DNA from: Thiodiazotropha sp040506195
GTDB lineage: Bacteria; Pseudomonadota; Gammaproteobacteria; Chromatiales; Chromatiaceae
Length of the DNA: 64,000 nt
NCBI GenBank assembly: GCA_040506195.1
Contig: JBEVXH010000005.1
Location: 310,001 to 374,000, forward strand
Reading direction: 5' to 3'
Shown here in pieces: positions 1-7,828 of this stretch (position 1 is the first letter of the stretch; every line of letters starts with the position of its first letter). The notes under the pieces were generated by a model. That model had not been told where the DNA came from and ran no database searches. It saw only the letters and a program-made list of their open reading frames with translations. The translations under genes and the position numbers were made by a program.

Positions 1-269
1 CGAAAATGCTCGACGAACTTGTCGCTCCACTTCTTGGTCAGTATCAGATCCTGCTCGGCGGCATACTCGTCTATAGCCTGCAATTCCCGTCTCAGGGCGA
101 ACATGGTGTGAAGCCAGACCTGCCGCTTGTTGTCAGGTTTGTACCACTGTGAAAGGGAGTCGGGCAGCAGTGTGACGCTGCGCTCCTCTTGCGCGGCGGA
201 TAGACTGTTCTGACTCGTCAGCAGGAGGGTGAAAATGCCGACGAGCCAGAACTGTTCTCGATATCTCAT
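1..269 (-). CDS. Start of an unrecognised exported protein, cut by the window edge
   Basis: An ATG at 267-269 opens a minus-strand frame that stays open for 89 codons to base 1. The first ~25 residues look like a Sec signal: basic start (MRYREQ), hydrophobic core (LVGIFTLLL), small residues (SAAQ). The rest is hydrophilic, with a WYKPDN stretch and a charged, probably helical segment. No haem or metal motif is visible in this part. It follows the cupredoxin gene by 100 bases in the same direction and is probably the next gene of the nirS group. I do not recognise the family; the C-terminal part outside the window could contain a cytochrome domain. Confidence 0.7.
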   Translation of the reverse strand, partial: MRYREQFWLVGIFTLLLTSQNSLSAAQEERSVTLLPDSLSQWYKPDNKRQVWLHTMFALRRELQAIDEYAAEQDLILTKKWSDKFVEHF

Positions 270-369
270 TTTATCCTTGGTTTTCCGGCTGGACGAAGCG
301 GTTGATCGTGTAAAGTAATCGAGGCTGGCGTGAAAGGGTGCTCTCAGACAGATAAATTCGGATGGCCGA

Positions 370-702
370 CTATTCTACAACGTGTACGACACCCTTCATC
401 TGATGGCTTTCATGGTGAGGTTCACATATATAGTGATAGCTACCCGGTTCATCGAAAGTGCGTTCCCTGATATCACCGGGGAAGAAGTAATCGCCGGGCT
501 CCTCGCCAAGAACCTCAAACCAGGCACTGTGATACTGGCGTTTCTCGTGGTTTTCCCAGCGCACTGTGGTGCCGACCTTGACGGTGATCTCCTCCGGCTG
601 GAATTTATAGTCTTTCGCAATGACCGTGACCGTCTCTCCTGCCAAGGTGTATGACGCAACAAACAGCCCCAGTAGCAGCAGGATCATGTGAGCTCGAAAC
701 AT
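370..702 (-). CDS. Exported plastocyanin-like blue copper protein (cupredoxin)
   Basis: A 110-residue protein with a signal peptide of about 21 residues (hydrophobic MILLLLGLFVASYTLA, then GE). The mature part is a single small cupredoxin domain. The type 1 copper ligands can be seen: a His in RQYHSAW, then Cys, His and Met in the C-terminal loop CEPHHESHQMKG, which matches the plastocyanin/pseudoazurin C-x2-H-x4-M type pattern. The protein should be a periplasmic one-electron carrier. It lies 60 bases after the NirT-type haem gene and in the same direction as nirS, so it may feed electrons to NirS or another denitrification enzyme; that partner is inferred from position only. Confidence 0.85.
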   Translation of the reverse strand: MFRAHMILLLLGLFVASYTLAGETVTVIAKDYKFQPEEITVKVGTTVRWENHEKRQYHSAWFEVLGEEPGDYFFPGDIRERTFDEPGSYHYICEPHHESHQMKGVVHVVE

Positions 703-762
703 AATGGTTACCTCTGTTCGTCATCTGCCGTTCCCGTTCCTTTGGTGTGGAGAGCTCTGTGG

Positions 763-3549
763 TTACTGCGCCACGGCGTTGATCTCCGCATCCGGGTTGT
801 CCAGCCCCAGTTTATAGCCGAGTGAGACATGATGGAAGCGGCTGTCGGTATAGTCATCGTGGATCGCAAATCCGAAATTGTAGACTGTCCCCTTTTCGAT
901 GTTGACATCGTCGGATAGTTCAGATTTCAGCTTGCGCTTGAAAGTGGCGGTCCAATATCCCGCATCCTCCGTGATGCTGCCCTGTAACGCTTGACCTCCC
1001 GTCATGATGCGCTGTTCCAGGACATAGCCGTTATCCACATTGCCGCTGCCGCTGCTTATCCGTATCAGATCCATGGTTTTATGGGCATCGAGTTCCGCCT
1101 GAAGGGCTGCATTGTCTTTCAGTTTGTCCCAGCCGCCCAGTTTCTTGCCGCGCCGGCCTTTCTCTTCGACCTTGGTGCGCGACTCCTTGATGTATTTGGT
1201 CACACCCCGGCTGAAGTCGAGCGACAGACCTGAGGCCGCCGGATCCTCAGGATGTCCCGGCATGGTACGCAGGTCTTCGTGGCAGGTGCCCCAGCAACCG
1301 GCCTGGGAGGCGTATTCCACCTCATCGGTTGCCAGCATGAACGCCAGTTTCACCTGATTGTCGGGGTCCATCTTGCCGCCATCCACGAACGGGACGGGAA
1401 CATGCTCGGCGCCTTCCCACTGGAAACGCAGATAGAGATTCTCACTGTCGTGGGTGGCCTGGACCGTCACCGGGATTGCCGCGCGCTTGCCTTCGGGCGG
1501 TGTCGGTTCGGCCTTCTGACCGGTAACCATCTTCTCGCCCATATCGGCAGTCTCTTTGTCGTGACAGACTGTGCAGCGATCACCGGCGCGGAAAGGTCTG
1601 GCGCCGCCATGGTACTTCCCCACCAGGGTCCACTCCATGGAGGTCTGACCGGGATAGAAGAGGGTAATCTGGCGCTCTCCCGCTTTTGACCAGTCCACAC
1701 CGCTGTCCACTCCATCCCCGGCGGAAGCCGTTGCCTTTGGCGGTGTCGCCGCGGCGACAGCTGCCGTGACCTTGGCTTTTACCGCATTGAGTTCGGCCTG
1801 GTCGTTGTCCAGCGCCAGCTTGTAGCCGAGTGAAACGTGGTGAAAACGTGCGTCGGTATAGTCGTCATGGATGGCGAAGCCAAAGTTGTAGACAGTACCG
1901 GGCTCAAGGGAGATATTGCCCGCACCCGTGGATTTAAGGGGGCGTTTGACTTCAACGGTCCAGAGACCCGCTTCCAGCCAGCCTTGGGCATCTATCTTGC
2001 TGCCGTCGTCCATGATGCGTTGCTCAAGCACATAGCCGTTTTCCGTTTTACCGTTGCTGTTCCAGCGCACCAGGTCCATGTACCTGTGCGCATCCCGCTC
2101 CGCCTGGATGGCGGCATCGTCCTTCAGCTTATCCCAACCGCCGAGTTTCTTACCCCGGCGCCCCTTCTCCTCGACCTTGGTGCGCGACTCCTTGAGATAT
2201 TTCGTGACACCGTTGGAAAGATCCAGGTTGAGACCTGCGGCAGCGGCATCTTCGGGGTGTCCGGGCATGGTTCTCAGGTCTTCGTGGCAGGTACCCCAGC
2301 AACCGGCCTGGGAGGCGTATTCCACCTCATCGGTCGCCAGCATCAGGGCCAGTTTGACCTGATTGTCCGGATCCATCTTGCCACCGTCCACGAAGGGCAC
2401 CGGGACATGTTCCGTGTCTTCCCACTGGAAGCGCAGATAGAGATTCTCATCGTCATGGGCGGCCTGGACGGTTACGGGAATCGATCCTCGCTTGCCAACG
2501 GGTGGTGTGGGTTCCGCTTTCTGCCCGGTAACCATCTTCTCGCCCATGTCGGCAGTCTCTTTGTCGTGACAGACTGTGCAGCGATCGCCGGCGCGGAAAG
2601 GTCTGGCGCCACCGTGGTATTTACCCACCAGGGTCCACTCCATGGAGGTCTGGCCGGGATAGAAGAGGGTGATCAGACGTTCCGGAGAACCGCTCCAATC
2701 GGCACCGAAACCGCGAGTAGCGACGGCAGTTACCGCAGTGTCGTCTGTCTGATTCGATTTGACCGCGGCAATTGCCCGGGCAACAGCGGCATCGATCTTC
2801 TTCTGTGCAGCCAGTGCCTGAGCCTTACGGTGTTCACGCTCTTTCCGGGCCTCCTCCTGGCGGGCTTTTTCCGCTTCGGCCTCTGCCGCTTCGGCACTTG
2901 CGAGACCCGCTTTGAACGATTCCGGTATCTCGAATTTGTAGGCTTCGACAGGTTTTGCCCACTCCTCCAACTCCTCCTCGCTGATCTCTTTATGGACTGG
3001 CTTGTGGGCGATACCTTTATGGCAATCGATACAGGTGTTGCCGTTCTCCATGGCGAAGACGTGCTGGTTGCGGGCACGCGGTTTCTGCTTTTCGGGATTC
3101 ATCGTGTGCCAATCGTGGCAGTTGCGGCACTCTCTCGAATCCGTCTCCTTCATCGCCTGCCAGACCCGTCGCGCCATGGTCAGCCGATGAGCTTCAAATT
3201 TTTCAGGGGTATCTACAGTCCCCATGATTTTGTGCCAGATTTCATTACTGGCCTTTATCTTTCTAACGATCTTGTGCACCCAGGGCCGGGGGACATGGCA
3301 ATCCGGACAGCTCGCGCCCACGCCACTGCGGTTACCGTCGTGTGCCGTTCCCTTGAACTCGGCATAGACATTCTCCTCCATCTCATGGCAGGAGATACAA
3401 AATTCCATGGTATTGGTGGCTTCCATCACGGTATTGAAACCGCCCCAGAGCACCACACCGATGATCATGAACAGGACAGCACCACCCAGGGTCGCGCCAA
3501 AGGCGACTTTACGTGAAAGCAGGCTTTTGAATAAAGAGTGCTGATGCAT
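763..3549 (-). CDS. NapC/NirT-type tetrahaem cytochrome fused to two haem-binding EB_dh-like repeats
   Basis: 928 residues. Residues 16-37 form a membrane anchor, followed by a NapC/NirT-type tetrahaem domain with CxxCH at 51, 81, 141 and 173. An Ala/Glu-rich helical linker (about 212-265) leads to two copies of a ~308-residue domain (283-590 and 617-925) that resembles the haem-binding domain of ethylbenzene/DMSO dehydrogenase-type proteins. Each copy has CTVCH (324, 659) and an unusual CWGTCH (417, 752), which has three residues between the cysteines. Eight c-haems are therefore possible. NirT-type proteins move electrons from the quinol pool to periplasmic reductases; the position right after nirS supports delivery to NirS. 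The length is far beyond a normal NirT (~200 residues). The start is the first ATG, followed directly by the anchor. Confidence 0.85.
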   Translation of the reverse strand: MHQHSLFKSLLSRKVAFGATLGGAVLFMIIGVVLWGGFNTVMEATNTMEFCISCHEMEENVYAEFKGTAHDGNRSGVGASCPDCHVPRPWVHKIVRKIKASNEIWHKIMGTVDTPEKFEAHRLTMARRVWQAMKETDSRECRNCHDWHTMNPEKQKPRARNQHVFAMENGNTCIDCHKGIAHKPVHKEISEEELEEWAKPVEAYKFEIPESFKAGLASAEAAEAEAEKARQEEARKEREHRKAQALAAQKKIDAAVARAIAAVKSNQTDDTAVTAVATRGFGADWSGSPERLITLFYPGQTSMEWTLVGKYHGGARPFRAGDRCTVCHDKETADMGEKMVTGQKAEPTPPVGKRGSIPVTVQAAHDDENLYLRFQWEDTEHVPVPFVDGGKMDPDNQVKLALMLATDEVEYASQAGCWGTCHEDLRTMPGHPEDAAAAGLNLDLSNGVTKYLKESRTKVEEKGRRGKKLGGWDKLKDDAAIQAERDAHRYMDLVRWNSNGKTENGYVLEQRIMDDGSKIDAQGWLEAGLWTVEVKRPLKSTGAGNISLEPGTVYNFGFAIHDDYTDARFHHVSLGYKLALDNDQAELNAVKAKVTAAVAAATPPKATASAGDGVDSGVDWSKAGERQITLFYPGQTSMEWTLVGKYHGGARPFRAGDRCTVCHDKETADMGEKMVTGQKAEPTPPEGKRAAIPVTVQATHDSENLYLRFQWEGAEHVPVPFVDGGKMDPDNQVKLAFMLATDEVEYASQAGCWGTCHEDLRTMPGHPEDPAASGLSLDFSRGVTKYIKESRTKVEEKGRRGKKLGGWDKLKDNAALQAELDAHKTMDLIRISSGSGNVDNGYVLEQRIMTGGQALQGSITEDAGYWTATFKRKLKSELSDDVNIEKGTVYNFGFAIHDDYTDSRFHHVSLGYKLGLDNPDAEINAVAQ
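775..1701 (-). repeat. Second copy of the internal EB_dh-like domain duplication
   Basis: This encodes residues 617-925 of the haem protein and pairs with 1780-2703. The two copies are very similar at the DNA level as well, for example in the stretch around the CTVCH motif and around the CWGTCH motif, which suggests a fairly recent duplication or ongoing gene conversion. Confidence 0.8.
1780..2703 (-). repeat. First copy of the internal EB_dh-like domain duplication
   Basis: This encodes residues 283-590 of the haem protein. It is aligned without large gaps to 775-1701, with both the CxxCH and the CxxxCH motif at equivalent places. The copies are offset by about 335 residues. Confidence 0.8.
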
Positions 3550-3626
3550 CGCTTTCCCCGTTCAGGTCACAATGGTCAGGTGACACACCACTATTGGAGA
3601 TTGTGTGGTGCAGGTGTTGGCGTATG

Positions 3627-3663
3627 CCGGGCGGACAGGAGGCTAAGCCTCATGTCCGCCCGG
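3627..3663 (-). terminator. Strong hairpin between nirS and the haem protein gene
   Basis: An 11-bp perfect stem (CCGGGCGGACA with TGTCCGCCCGG), one mismatch, then a second 5-bp stem GAGGC/GCCTC around a TAA loop. No T-run follows on the minus strand, so it may be a Rho-type pause, an mRNA processing site or a stabiliser of the nirS 3' end rather than a classical terminator. Confidence 0.6.
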
Positions 3664-3694
3664 TCGTCAGTTACGTGCGAGTAATCTTACGTCA

Positions 3695-5344
3695 TCAAGT
3701 GACGTGATTGACCCGATTATGCACGTTGAACTTACCGGTCGGTGCGAACAGGCCTTTAACACGGGCCTTCTCTTCGAGTGTCTTGGCATCGAAGATGATG
3801 ATCTCACCATTGGGTTCCTTGCTGTCCTTACGATTCCAGACAGAGGTCCAGACCTCAGAACCATCGTTGTTGAACTCGATATGGACCGCGGCATAGCCGG
3901 GCTTATCGGTCAGGCGGATAGTTTTGACGATCTCGCGGGTCTCCTTGGAGATGACCTGTATGGACTGCTGGACTTCGGGCTCGGGATGCTTGGTCTGATC
4001 CGCCCAGACATAGTCACTCTTCGGATGGGTGCGGATAAAGACGCCTGGACCGTCGGTTTCAGTCTCATAGCAGACCTTCCATGCCTGATCGGCATGACCT
4101 TTCGGATCGTTACCCCAGGCAGTGACCTTGCCGACACCAAGATGCACGGTGCCACCGACCGGTCCACACTTCGGATCGACCCAGTTGGCGCCCGGGCCGG
4201 GATGCGGCAGTTTGTCAACGTCAATCAGCTTGGTGAGCTTCTGGGTTTCGGTGTCTACAACAACCATCTTGTTGGAAGCATTTGCCGCGATCTGGAAGTA
4301 ACGGCCTGTTGGATCGTAGAAACCGTCATGCAGGAACTTGGCGGTATCCATCTTGGTGATCTTCAGGTTGTCGATATCGGTGTAGTCCACCTGCCACATC
4401 TGACCCAGCTCCTTCATGGAGACCAGCCAGCTGGGGTGGTTGGGCGTATCGTAGATAGCCGCCACACGGGACTCGTTGACATACTCGCCGTCCACATTCA
4501 CACCGCGGGCGGAGACCACTTTCAACGGTTCCATGGTCATGGCGTCAGCAATGACGAAGTGGGGTGGCCAGTAGCCGCCGCCAACCACATACTTGCCATC
4601 GCCGGATACCGCCACGTCACGAGCGTCATAAGCGATCTGAACTTCGGCAACCTTCATCTTGTCAGGTGTCTGCCACAGATCGATCTTGGTCAGCTTGCCG
4701 TCACGGCCCTGGGTATACCAGAAGCGGCCGGGGTTTTTGGCATGCAGGGTGTTGTGATGCTCGGCGGCTTTCAGTACATGTACCGCATAGCCGGTGGGTA
4801 CGTGAGCGACCACCTCTTTTTTGTCACCGTCGATAACCGCCACCTTACCCACATCGCGTTCGATGACGAGGAAGAAGTTTTCCCAGTTACGTCCATGCAT
4901 AGGCTTGGTGGGATAATCCTTGGGTTCAACAAAAACCTTGTGACGCTCTTTCATCAATGCCAGGGACATCTCAGGTGGAATGGGTGCTTCCATCTGAATA
5001 TAGGTGGCCATCTTCTTGATCTCATCTTTTGTCATGATATCGTCGAAGTTGTTCATGCCGCCTTCAGTACCGAAACTGATGATTTTTTCGAGACGCTCTT
5101 GTCCCAGCTTCTGGGTCTCCTTCGGCTCCAGATTCTTACCGGTCGCGCCTTTACGCAGGGTGCCATGGCAACCTGCGCAACGCTGGAAGTAGGTAGTCTT
5201 GGATGCTTCGAAGTCTGCTTCGCTGAGAGTTGGCGTGGCTGCTTGGGCGGATAACCCTAGGCCACTGATGGATATGCCGATTGCCATTGATAGTGCACTT
5301 GCGTTTAAAATAGAGTGTGCGCCTGGCCGGGAACTTTTGATCAT
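3695..5344 (-). CDS. nirS: Cytochrome cd1 nitrite reductase
   Basis: 549 residues. It reduces nitrite to nitric oxide in the periplasm, using a c-haem domain and an eight-bladed propeller that holds haem d1. A Sec signal (about residues 1-36, ending SAQA) precedes the c-haem site CAGCH at 56-60, and the rest matches the NirS propeller throughout. I chose the ATG at 5344 because AGGGAGGA lies about seven bases upstream; an in-frame start at 5377 would add 11 residues before the signal peptide and lacks such a site. An FNR/DNR-type palindrome lies 67 bases upstream. No haem d1 synthesis genes (nirEJ, nirF etc.) are in the window. Confidence 0.96.
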   Translation of the reverse strand: MIKSSRPGAHSILNASALSMAIGISISGLGLSAQAATPTLSEADFEASKTTYFQRCAGCHGTLRKGATGKNLEPKETQKLGQERLEKIISFGTEGGMNNFDDIMTKDEIKKMATYIQMEAPIPPEMSLALMKERHKVFVEPKDYPTKPMHGRNWENFFLVIERDVGKVAVIDGDKKEVVAHVPTGYAVHVLKAAEHHNTLHAKNPGRFWYTQGRDGKLTKIDLWQTPDKMKVAEVQIAYDARDVAVSGDGKYVVGGGYWPPHFVIADAMTMEPLKVVSARGVNVDGEYVNESRVAAIYDTPNHPSWLVSMKELGQMWQVDYTDIDNLKITKMDTAKFLHDGFYDPTGRYFQIAANASNKMVVVDTETQKLTKLIDVDKLPHPGPGANWVDPKCGPVGGTVHLGVGKVTAWGNDPKGHADQAWKVCYETETDGPGVFIRTHPKSDYVWADQTKHPEPEVQQSIQVISKETREIVKTIRLTDKPGYAAVHIEFNNDGSEVWTSVWNRKDSKEPNGEIIIFDAKTLEEKARVKGLFAPTGKFNVHNRVNHVT

Positions 5345-5410
5345 TGGAGAAATCCTCCCTTCTTGTCGATTACGCAAGACAGATTAAGCGCCCGGTCGGG
5401 CGTACTCACC

Positions 5411-5424
5411 TTGACAAATGTCAA
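5411..5424. promoter_or_regulatory. FNR/DNR-type box of nirS
   Basis: TTGACAAATGTCAA, a perfect 5-4-5 palindrome. Its centre is 73 bases before the nirS start codon, similar to the spacing in front of norC and the second norE gene. Confidence 0.8.
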
Positions 5425-5484
5425 ATCAAAAAATGTTCATATCTCCGATAGTCTGATTCACGATTCAGGAAGTGTGGACTCGAA

Positions 5485-5498
5485 TTGATACGGATCAA
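5485..5498. promoter_or_regulatory. FNR/DNR-type box of the membrane hemerythrin gene
   Basis: TTGATACGGATCAA, perfect half-sites TTGAT/ATCAA. It lies in the divergent region between nirS and the hemerythrin gene at 5601, about 110 bases (centre) before the latter. Confidence 0.75.
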
Positions 5499-5600
5499 GG
5501 CTAAAAGGAATCTGGGTGAGATGATCCCGGCAGGCGGGGTATGCCTGTTTAACATTAGAACACCGCTTTTCCGTCAGACAATCCTCTGGGGATATCCATT

Positions 5601-6167
5601 ATGCGTAAGAGCTTAAAGACCTTTGGCCTCTCCCTCTTCATTGTGCTGGCCTTTCTGGTTATCGGTATCGGTTTTCTGTTTGGTATCGACAATCCGGTCC
5701 CCTGGATCATGATCGCCGTACTCTTGGTTTTACCGGTTATCCACAAAAAAATGACCTCCCGCGATTTCGTTTCCTGGGACGACGACTTGAGCGTGGGGAT
5801 TCAGGCGATAGATGACGATCATCAAAAGCTCTTGACACTCATCAACAATCTGCAGACGGCGGTGCTCTATCCCACTGGCGAGTCCTTTGAACGCCAGGCG
5901 TTGAGTGATCTGGTCGACTACACTAAATACCACTTTGCTCGGGAAGAGAAACTGATGAGTGAAAACGGATATCCGGAATACGAGGACCACAAAAAGCAGC
6001 ATGAAGAGATGATTGCCAAGGTGTCCCGCTTTTTGGACTCCTATGAAAAGGACCGCGAATCCACTATCGATGAACTGAACGGCTTCCTCAAGAGCTGGTT
6101 GATCGAACATATTGCCGGGACCGACCAGAAATACAGTCAGTTTCTTAGAGAGAAGGGTGTTCGGTAA
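5601..6167 (+). CDS. Membrane-anchored bacteriohemerythrin
   Basis: 188 residues. Two hydrophobic segments (about 8-30 and 34-47) anchor a cytoplasm- or periplasm-facing hemerythrin domain from residue ~58. The diiron ligands are visible: His in DDDHQKL, His and Glu in HFAREE, two His in HKKQH, and the final His-Asp of HIAGTD. Such domains bind O2 or NO. The gene is transcribed away from nirS, has its own FNR/DNR box and is followed by DUF2189 and norCB, so a role in NO or O2 handling during denitrification is likely. A membrane anchor is less common than the soluble form. Confidence 0.88.
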   Translation: MRKSLKTFGLSLFIVLAFLVIGIGFLFGIDNPVPWIMIAVLLVLPVIHKKMTSRDFVSWDDDLSVGIQAIDDDHQKLLTLINNLQTAVLYPTGESFERQALSDLVDYTKYHFAREEKLMSENGYPEYEDHKKQHEEMIAKVSRFLDSYEKDRESTIDELNGFLKSWLIEHIAGTDQKYSQFLREKGVR

Positions 6168-6222
6168 TCAGGTTGAGCTTGTGCCCGGTATACTCAAAAC
6201 ATATACGGCCGGTTTTTAATCT

Positions 6223-6408
6223 GTGCGGGTCAATTGCCTCTATTGCGGCGAGTCAATCGCAGATGACATCGATCATTGTCCACACTGCGGTGCTCCCTCG
6301 CACTATCAAAAAAGGGGTTTTCGCATCGGTGGCAGGGAGAAGTTTCTTATATTCTTTGTGGTGCTGTCCGCTGCAACCTTGATTATTGCCTTGTTGTTGC
6401 CGAGGTAG
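6223..6408 (+). CDS. Small zinc-ribbon protein with one membrane segment
   Basis: 61 residues from a GTG start; no clear ribosome site was seen, so the start is uncertain. The N-terminus holds a treble CxxC/CxxC zinc ribbon (CLYCGES...CPHCGAP), followed by a basic stretch and a C-terminal membrane helix (FLIFFVVLSAATLIIALLL). It sits between the hemerythrin and DUF2189 genes in the same direction. Function unknown; a similar small zinc-ribbon/TM protein is encoded at 15620-15877. Confidence 0.65.
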   Translation: MRVNCLYCGESIADDIDHCPHCGAPSHYQKRGFRIGGREKFLIFFVVLSAATLIIALLLPR

Positions 6409-6438
6409 CGGAGACATCAAGTCAATCGAAAAGATAGG

Positions 6439-7206
6439 GTGGAGGCCCGGTTGAACAAAACAGGATTAGACCCCGCTAAAGTCAAACTCTCCGATCTAAC
6501 CGCAGCCATCAAGTCAGGTTGGGGCATATTTCGCGCTGCACCATTGCCAAGCGCGGCCTATGCGTCGGTCGCGGCGCTGATAGGTCTGTTACTTCTCTAT
6601 GCTGTCGGTGAACTCGGTATCTCCCCCATGTCGCTGCCGTTTGCCGGTGGTTTCATGTTGATAGCGCCAGCGATGCTGGGTGGGTTTTTTCAACTGGCCA
6701 CAAGGATACAGGCGCATCAGGAAGTGTCGCTAGCCACGCCTTTTTCAGCATTTTTGCATACACCCTTGCAAACCTGGATGGTTGCACTTTTCTGCGCCTT
6801 CATCTTTTTGATCTGGATAACCGATGCGGGCGTACTCTACAGCTTTATCATCGGCGGTACCGATCTCCCCTATCAACTGCCATGGTTTCTGCAAGTGGAT
6901 GAATCAATCACCAGTTTCTGGTTCTGGGGCGCATTGATGGGGTCTGTACTCGCATTCATCATCTTCTGTATCTCGGCATTCTCCGTTCCCTTGCTTTTCG
7001 AGGGCAGGGGGGGGTTGGTGCAGGCAGTTCACGCCAGTGTGCGCGCCGTCTTCAGAAACTTCGTCACCACTATGCTGTGGGCGTTATTTCTCAGTCTCTC
7101 GATCCTGATTGCCGTCATGCTGCTGCCCTTGTTGCTGTTGGTTCTGCCGGTTATGGCGTATGCCAGCTTCGCCCTCTATCGTCTTGTTTTTCCTCAAACA
7201 AGCTGA
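6439..7206 (+). CDS. DUF2189-family integral membrane protein
   Basis: 255 residues starting with GTG, six predicted membrane helices, with the sequence pattern of the DUF2189 family (GWGIFRAAPLPS..., then GGFMLIAPAMLGGFF). The family is often found next to nor and other haem-copper oxidase genes, but no biochemical role is known to me. It ends 131 bases before norC and its stop is followed by the norC FNR/DNR box, so norCB have their own promoter. A role in assembling or protecting the NO reductase is only inferred from context. Confidence 0.78.
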   Translation: MEARLNKTGLDPAKVKLSDLTAAIKSGWGIFRAAPLPSAAYASVAALIGLLLLYAVGELGISPMSLPFAGGFMLIAPAMLGGFFQLATRIQAHQEVSLATPFSAFLHTPLQTWMVALFCAFIFLIWITDAGVLYSFIIGGTDLPYQLPWFLQVDESITSFWFWGALMGSVLAFIIFCISAFSVPLLFEGRGGLVQAVHASVRAVFRNFVTTMLWALFLSLSILIAVMLLPLLLLVLPVMAYASFALYRLVFPQTS

Positions 7207-7258
7207 GTCGACGATCAACCCATCATTTACGGCATGCGGCTTTGTTCAGGCGCCCCAT

Positions 7259-7272
7259 TTGACACATGTCAA
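7259..7272. promoter_or_regulatory. FNR/DNR-type box of norCB
   Basis: TTGACACATGTCAA, a perfect palindrome whose inner bases are also symmetric. Centre 72 bases before the norC ATG. Confidence 0.82.
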
Positions 7273-7337
7273 GGTAGGGAAGGGAGTCTGATTTCTAATA
7301 GCGGAGACACAATCAAGACAGGCTTGGGAGGAGAGTG

Positions 7338-7790
7338 ATGGCACAAGCGTTCACGAAGGAGATGTCGCGGAACATCTTTTACGGCGGTACGGCGTTTTTC
7401 TTTCTGTTGTTTTTGGCGCTGACCTTTGACACCCATCTGGCGCTGCCGGAGCGGGACAATCGCGAGGCATTGGACCCGACCACGGAGCGGGGGCAGATGA
7501 TTGCGCTGGGGAAGCAGGTATGGGAGGAGAACGACTGTATCGGCTGTCACACGCTGTTGGGCGAGGGGGCCTATTTTGCGCCGGAGCTGGGGAATGTTTA
7601 CCGGCGTTACGGTAACAGCAAGGAGGCGATCATGGCGTTCATCAAGGGACGTCCGGTGGAGGGGATACCGGGTCGTCGCAGCATGCCGCAGTTCAACCTG
7701 AGCGATGAGGAGCTGAAGGCGGTGGCGGAGTTTCTGCAGTACAGCTCTGAGATCGACACGGCGGACTGGCCGCCGAACATTCAGGGTTAG
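7338..7790 (+). CDS. norC: Nitric oxide reductase cytochrome c subunit
   Basis: 150 residues. A membrane anchor (about 13-30) carries a periplasmic cytochrome c domain with CIGCH at 67-71 and the distal Met in GRRSMPQFN. It passes electrons from soluble cytochromes or cupredoxins to NorB. The ATG at 7338 is preferred over the in-frame GTG one codon earlier, since GGGAGGAG lies immediately before at proper distance. norB follows after 38 bases with its own GAGGAG site. Confidence 0.96.
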   Translation: MAQAFTKEMSRNIFYGGTAFFFLLFLALTFDTHLALPERDNREALDPTTERGQMIALGKQVWEENDCIGCHTLLGEGAYFAPELGNVYRRYGNSKEAIMAFIKGRPVEGIPGRRSMPQFNLSDEELKAVAEFLQYSSEIDTADWPPNIQG

Positions 7791-7828
7791 TGGTGCTGAC
7801 AGAGTAGAGACAAGCTGAGGAGAAGACG

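Noticed and set aside
1837..3516. A 559-codon open frame on the plus strand opposite the NirT-type gene, and similar long frames opposite nirS (3704-5254) and norB (7787-8860, minus strand).
   Set aside because: They are antisense to strongly supported genes, contain no domain or motif, and arise from GC-rich third codon positions.
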